This document shows positions 33,072-34,494 of a stretch of DNA of 34,494 nucleotides, one piece after another. Position numbers and translations under genes: made by a program. The stretch comes from Zunongwangia pacifica. GTDB lineage: Bacteria > Bacteroidota > Bacteroidia > Flavobacteriales > Flavobacteriaceae. Within the stretch, counting starts at the first letter, position 1; each line of letters opens with the position of its first letter. Under the pieces are notes generated by a model. That model was not told where the DNA came from. It was given only the letters and a program-made list of their open reading frames with translations, and made no database searches. The DNA lies in contig NZ_JAKHSK010000043.1 in the NCBI RefSeq assembly GCF_023499215.1, forward strand, positions 1 to 34,494, in the 5' to 3' direction.

Positions 33072-33685
33072 TTAGAGTGATAATTGCCGAAGATCATTTA
33101 GCCGTAGCCGATGGGATTTTGGCTTATTTTAAATATCACGATTCGATATCGATTATTGGTCACGCCAAAAATGGTGATGATCTAGTGAAACTTGTTGAAA
33201 AGAATATTCCAGATGTTGTACTAACTGATGTGAAGATGCCAGTGATGGACGGAATTGAAGCCGCAAAACTTATAAAAGCCAAATTCGACAGGATTGGGAT
33301 TATTGCCTTTAGTATGTTCGATCAGGATGAAGCGGTAGATTTAATGCTTCAGGCGGGTGCTACTGGATACTTACTGAAAAACTCTCCCCTTTCTGAAATG
33401 GAAAAAGCAATATCTAAGGTTTCTGAAGGGAATTTATATTACGATCCTAACTTAAGTCTTGCTACTGAAACAACGCCAAACGAAAATACCGGAATTCTTA
33501 CCAAACGCCAGATTGAAATTTTAAAACTGGTAGGTAAAGGTAAAACCAATCAGGAAATCGCCGATGCTTTATTTATAGGGAAAACTACGGTAGAAACTCA
33601 TCGTAAAAACATGATTAGAAAACTTGGTTTGCATGGTCCGGGAGAATTGCTGCGCTACGCTTTACAGCGCAAATACGATTTTTAA
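33068..33685 (+). CDS. LuxR/NarL-type response regulator
   Basis: A 205-residue regulator. The receiver domain (1-120) has the acidic pair in IIAEDHLAV, the phosphorylation site D54 in VVLTDVKMPVMDG, S/T in AFSMFDQDE, and the lysine in ATGYLLKNS. The LuxR helix-turn-helix (140-200) reads LTKRQIEILKLVGKGKTNQEIADALFIGKTTVETHRKNMIRKLG. It is the cognate partner of the kinase, whose gene it overlaps. Targets are unknown; no binding-site repeat could be tied to it within the window. Confidence 0.92.
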   Translation: MIRVIIAEDHLAVADGILAYFKYHDSISIIGHAKNGDDLVKLVEKNIPDVVLTDVKMPVMDGIEAAKLIKAKFDRIGIIAFSMFDQDEAVDLMLQAGATGYLLKNSPLSEMEKAISKVSEGNLYYDPNLSLATETTPNENTGILTKRQIEILKLVGKGKTNQEIADALFIGKTTVETHRKNMIRKLGLHGPGELLRYALQRKYDF

Positions 33686-33903
33686 AATATACCCTCGCAT
33701 GGGTATGGCGTTGCGTAATTTTATAAGATACTTTTGAAGTAATAATTCATTGTACTGGTGGTTCTTAATCGTATTAATGAAGTATTTCGTTCAATTCCCT
33801 TTGTAGGGGGCAAGTTCTAAAAACCGATTGGGAAACTTATTTGTTTTCTACTTCTTCTCAGTAAGGTTAAAGAACATTTTCTCGATTTCATTTATGAAAT
33901 TAT

Positions 33904-33931
33904 ACTCCCGATGTAAAGTCGGGAGTTTTTC
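33904..33931 (+). terminator. Rho-independent terminator
   Basis: ACTCCCGA pairs with TCGGGAGT (8 bp, 7-base loop), followed by TTTTT. It lies about 220 bp after the response-regulator stop, so the two-component transcript may have a long 3' tail. Confidence 0.8.
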
Positions 33932-34150
33932 ATTATTAACCACTTTACGAACTTAAATGACTTGGTGATAACGACTTATTGTTTGGGGTTTTTTTAAAAA
34001 TTTTAAAGTTTCATATTTAGGTAATATAGCTAACAATTACTGAAGCTAAATTTTACATTTAGTTGAATTGCAGCTAACAGTTTTTTAAGCTTTTTTCTGT
34101 TCCTTTGAGGTTGATTCAGGTTTGGTGAAATACATCCAAATTTATGTTAG

Positions 34151-34258
34151 CTTAAAGAGGATCTCTTGATCTCTTTAAGAAAATAACGAGGCAGGTTTTA
34201 TAAACCTGTTCATTCCTTTTGTTTCTTAAATCCACCTCTATCCCGGGGTGGATTTTTA
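34151..34258 (+). ncRNA. Candidate structured RNA with terminal hairpin
   Basis: Three hairpins occur in a row: CTTAAAGAG/CTCTTTAAG (34151-34179), CAGGTTT/AAACCTG (34192-34208) and AATCCACC/GGTGGATT (34229-34254) followed by TTTTT. The last looks like a terminator. No promoter of the TAnnTTTG type with good spacing was found upstream, so transcription is unproven. Confidence 0.35.
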
Positions 34259-34437
34259 ATTGCCCGATCTTTAAACCAATATTCGTCTTCATATTGGATA
34301 GTCTCGAAATTTTAATAAGGCTTTTTACATTTATCTTGGCGAGGGTCCTTATTCTCTTCGCGATGAAAACAGATTTGATTATCCGTAAATACTCATAATT
34401 TTTTAATTTTGATTATATTCACCTCAAATTCAATATA

Positions 34438-34494
34438 ATGAATATCTTCACTTTTACAGCTCATTTTGATAGTGAGCAATCCTGTCGTGCGCAT
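34438..34494 (+). CDS. IS1595-type transposase, N-terminal fragment
   Basis: ATG 34438 opens 19 codons reading MNIFTFTAHFDSEQSCRAH up to the window edge. This resembles the N terminus of IS1595/ISXO2-like transposases, which start with a short zinc-ribbon region before the DDE catalytic domain. The cysteine would be the start of, or just before, that ribbon. The rest lies outside, so intactness and the element's ends cannot be judged. Confidence 0.55.
   Translation, partial: MNIFTFTAHFDSEQSCRAH

Larger units (their letters stand above)
33686..34437. other. Long non-coding stretch with several hairpins
   Basis: No credible ORF in 752 bp. A 6-bp hairpin (ATACCC/GGGTAT, 33689-33706) follows the response-regulator stop directly. 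Further hairpins: a terminator at 33904-33931, a 9-bp stem at 34151-34179, a 7-bp stem at 34192-34208, a terminator-like stem at 34229-34258 and CCAATAT/ATATTGG at 34275-34296. Part of the right-hand end may belong to the insertion sequence that begins before 34438, but its end could not be located. Confidence 0.5.

Noticed and set aside
1-34494. CRISPR arrays, tRNA or rRNA genes, prophage or conjugation modules.
   Set aside because: No regularly spaced repeats, cloverleaf sequences, or phage or transfer proteins were seen on either strand.

Overview
The window looks like chromosomal DNA of a marine-type member of the Flavobacteriaceae (Bacteroidota). The basis is an AT-rich sequence, TAnnTTTG-type -7 promoter elements with A/T-rich leaders in place of Shine-Dalgarno sites, and a gene set typical of the family: a HmuY-like lipoprotein, DUF3078 and DUF3109 proteins, a phosphoesterase-like/D15-barrel fusion, and a TPR histidine kinase paired with a LuxR-type regulator. 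The genus is not determined; the gene content would fit relatives of Zunongwangia or Gramella.

Layout. 1-1850: the tail of a DsbD-like thioredoxin protein, a strong terminator and a class-V aminotransferase (cysteine-desulfurase-like). 2080-4385: a small accessory stretch on the minus strand with three unrecognised or RDD-type membrane proteins and a 31-residue single-span ORF with its own terminator. 4616-12870: a complete haem acquisition locus. hmuT-hmuU-hmuV-hmuS read left and overlap one another; a TonB receptor, a two-domain HmuY-like lipoprotein and a ChaN-like haem-binding protein read right. 12871-13351: a non-coding stretch with a probable small RNA. 13352-15270: a SYLF-domain protein, a HAD hydrolase and a thioredoxin-like protein; the last two converge on a 46-bp perfect palindrome. 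15282-18890: a very large outer-membrane protein with a degenerate phosphoesterase head, a kinase-like middle and a D15 barrel. 19044-29115: mostly housekeeping genes (tadA, dxs, DUF3078, dGTPase, DUF3109, marC, S41 protease, dCMP deaminase, HupE). 29116-30598: a PepSY reductase-like protein with the same operators as the haem locus. 30946-33685: an unknown small protein, a histidine kinase and a response regulator, all overlapping. 33686-34494: a long non-coding stretch with hairpins, then the start of an IS1595-type transposase cut by the window edge.

Working together. A 23-bp element with a near-invariant TCTAAATAA right half occurs three times in the hmuT/hmuR divergent region and twice before the PepSY gene. 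One copy sits at each predicted transcription start, so haem import and the reductase-like protein probably form one iron-responsive regulon.

Most notable: this shared operator; a second composite promoter (AGTGAAATAACA-N5-TTAACA-N21-TAnTTTTG) repeated in exact register before a candidate small RNA and the SYLF gene; loss of nearly all metal ligands in the phosphoesterase head of the giant outer-membrane protein, together with kinase-like motifs in its middle; and a palindrome holding both stop codons of two convergent genes. No CRISPR array, tRNA, rRNA or complete mobile element was seen.
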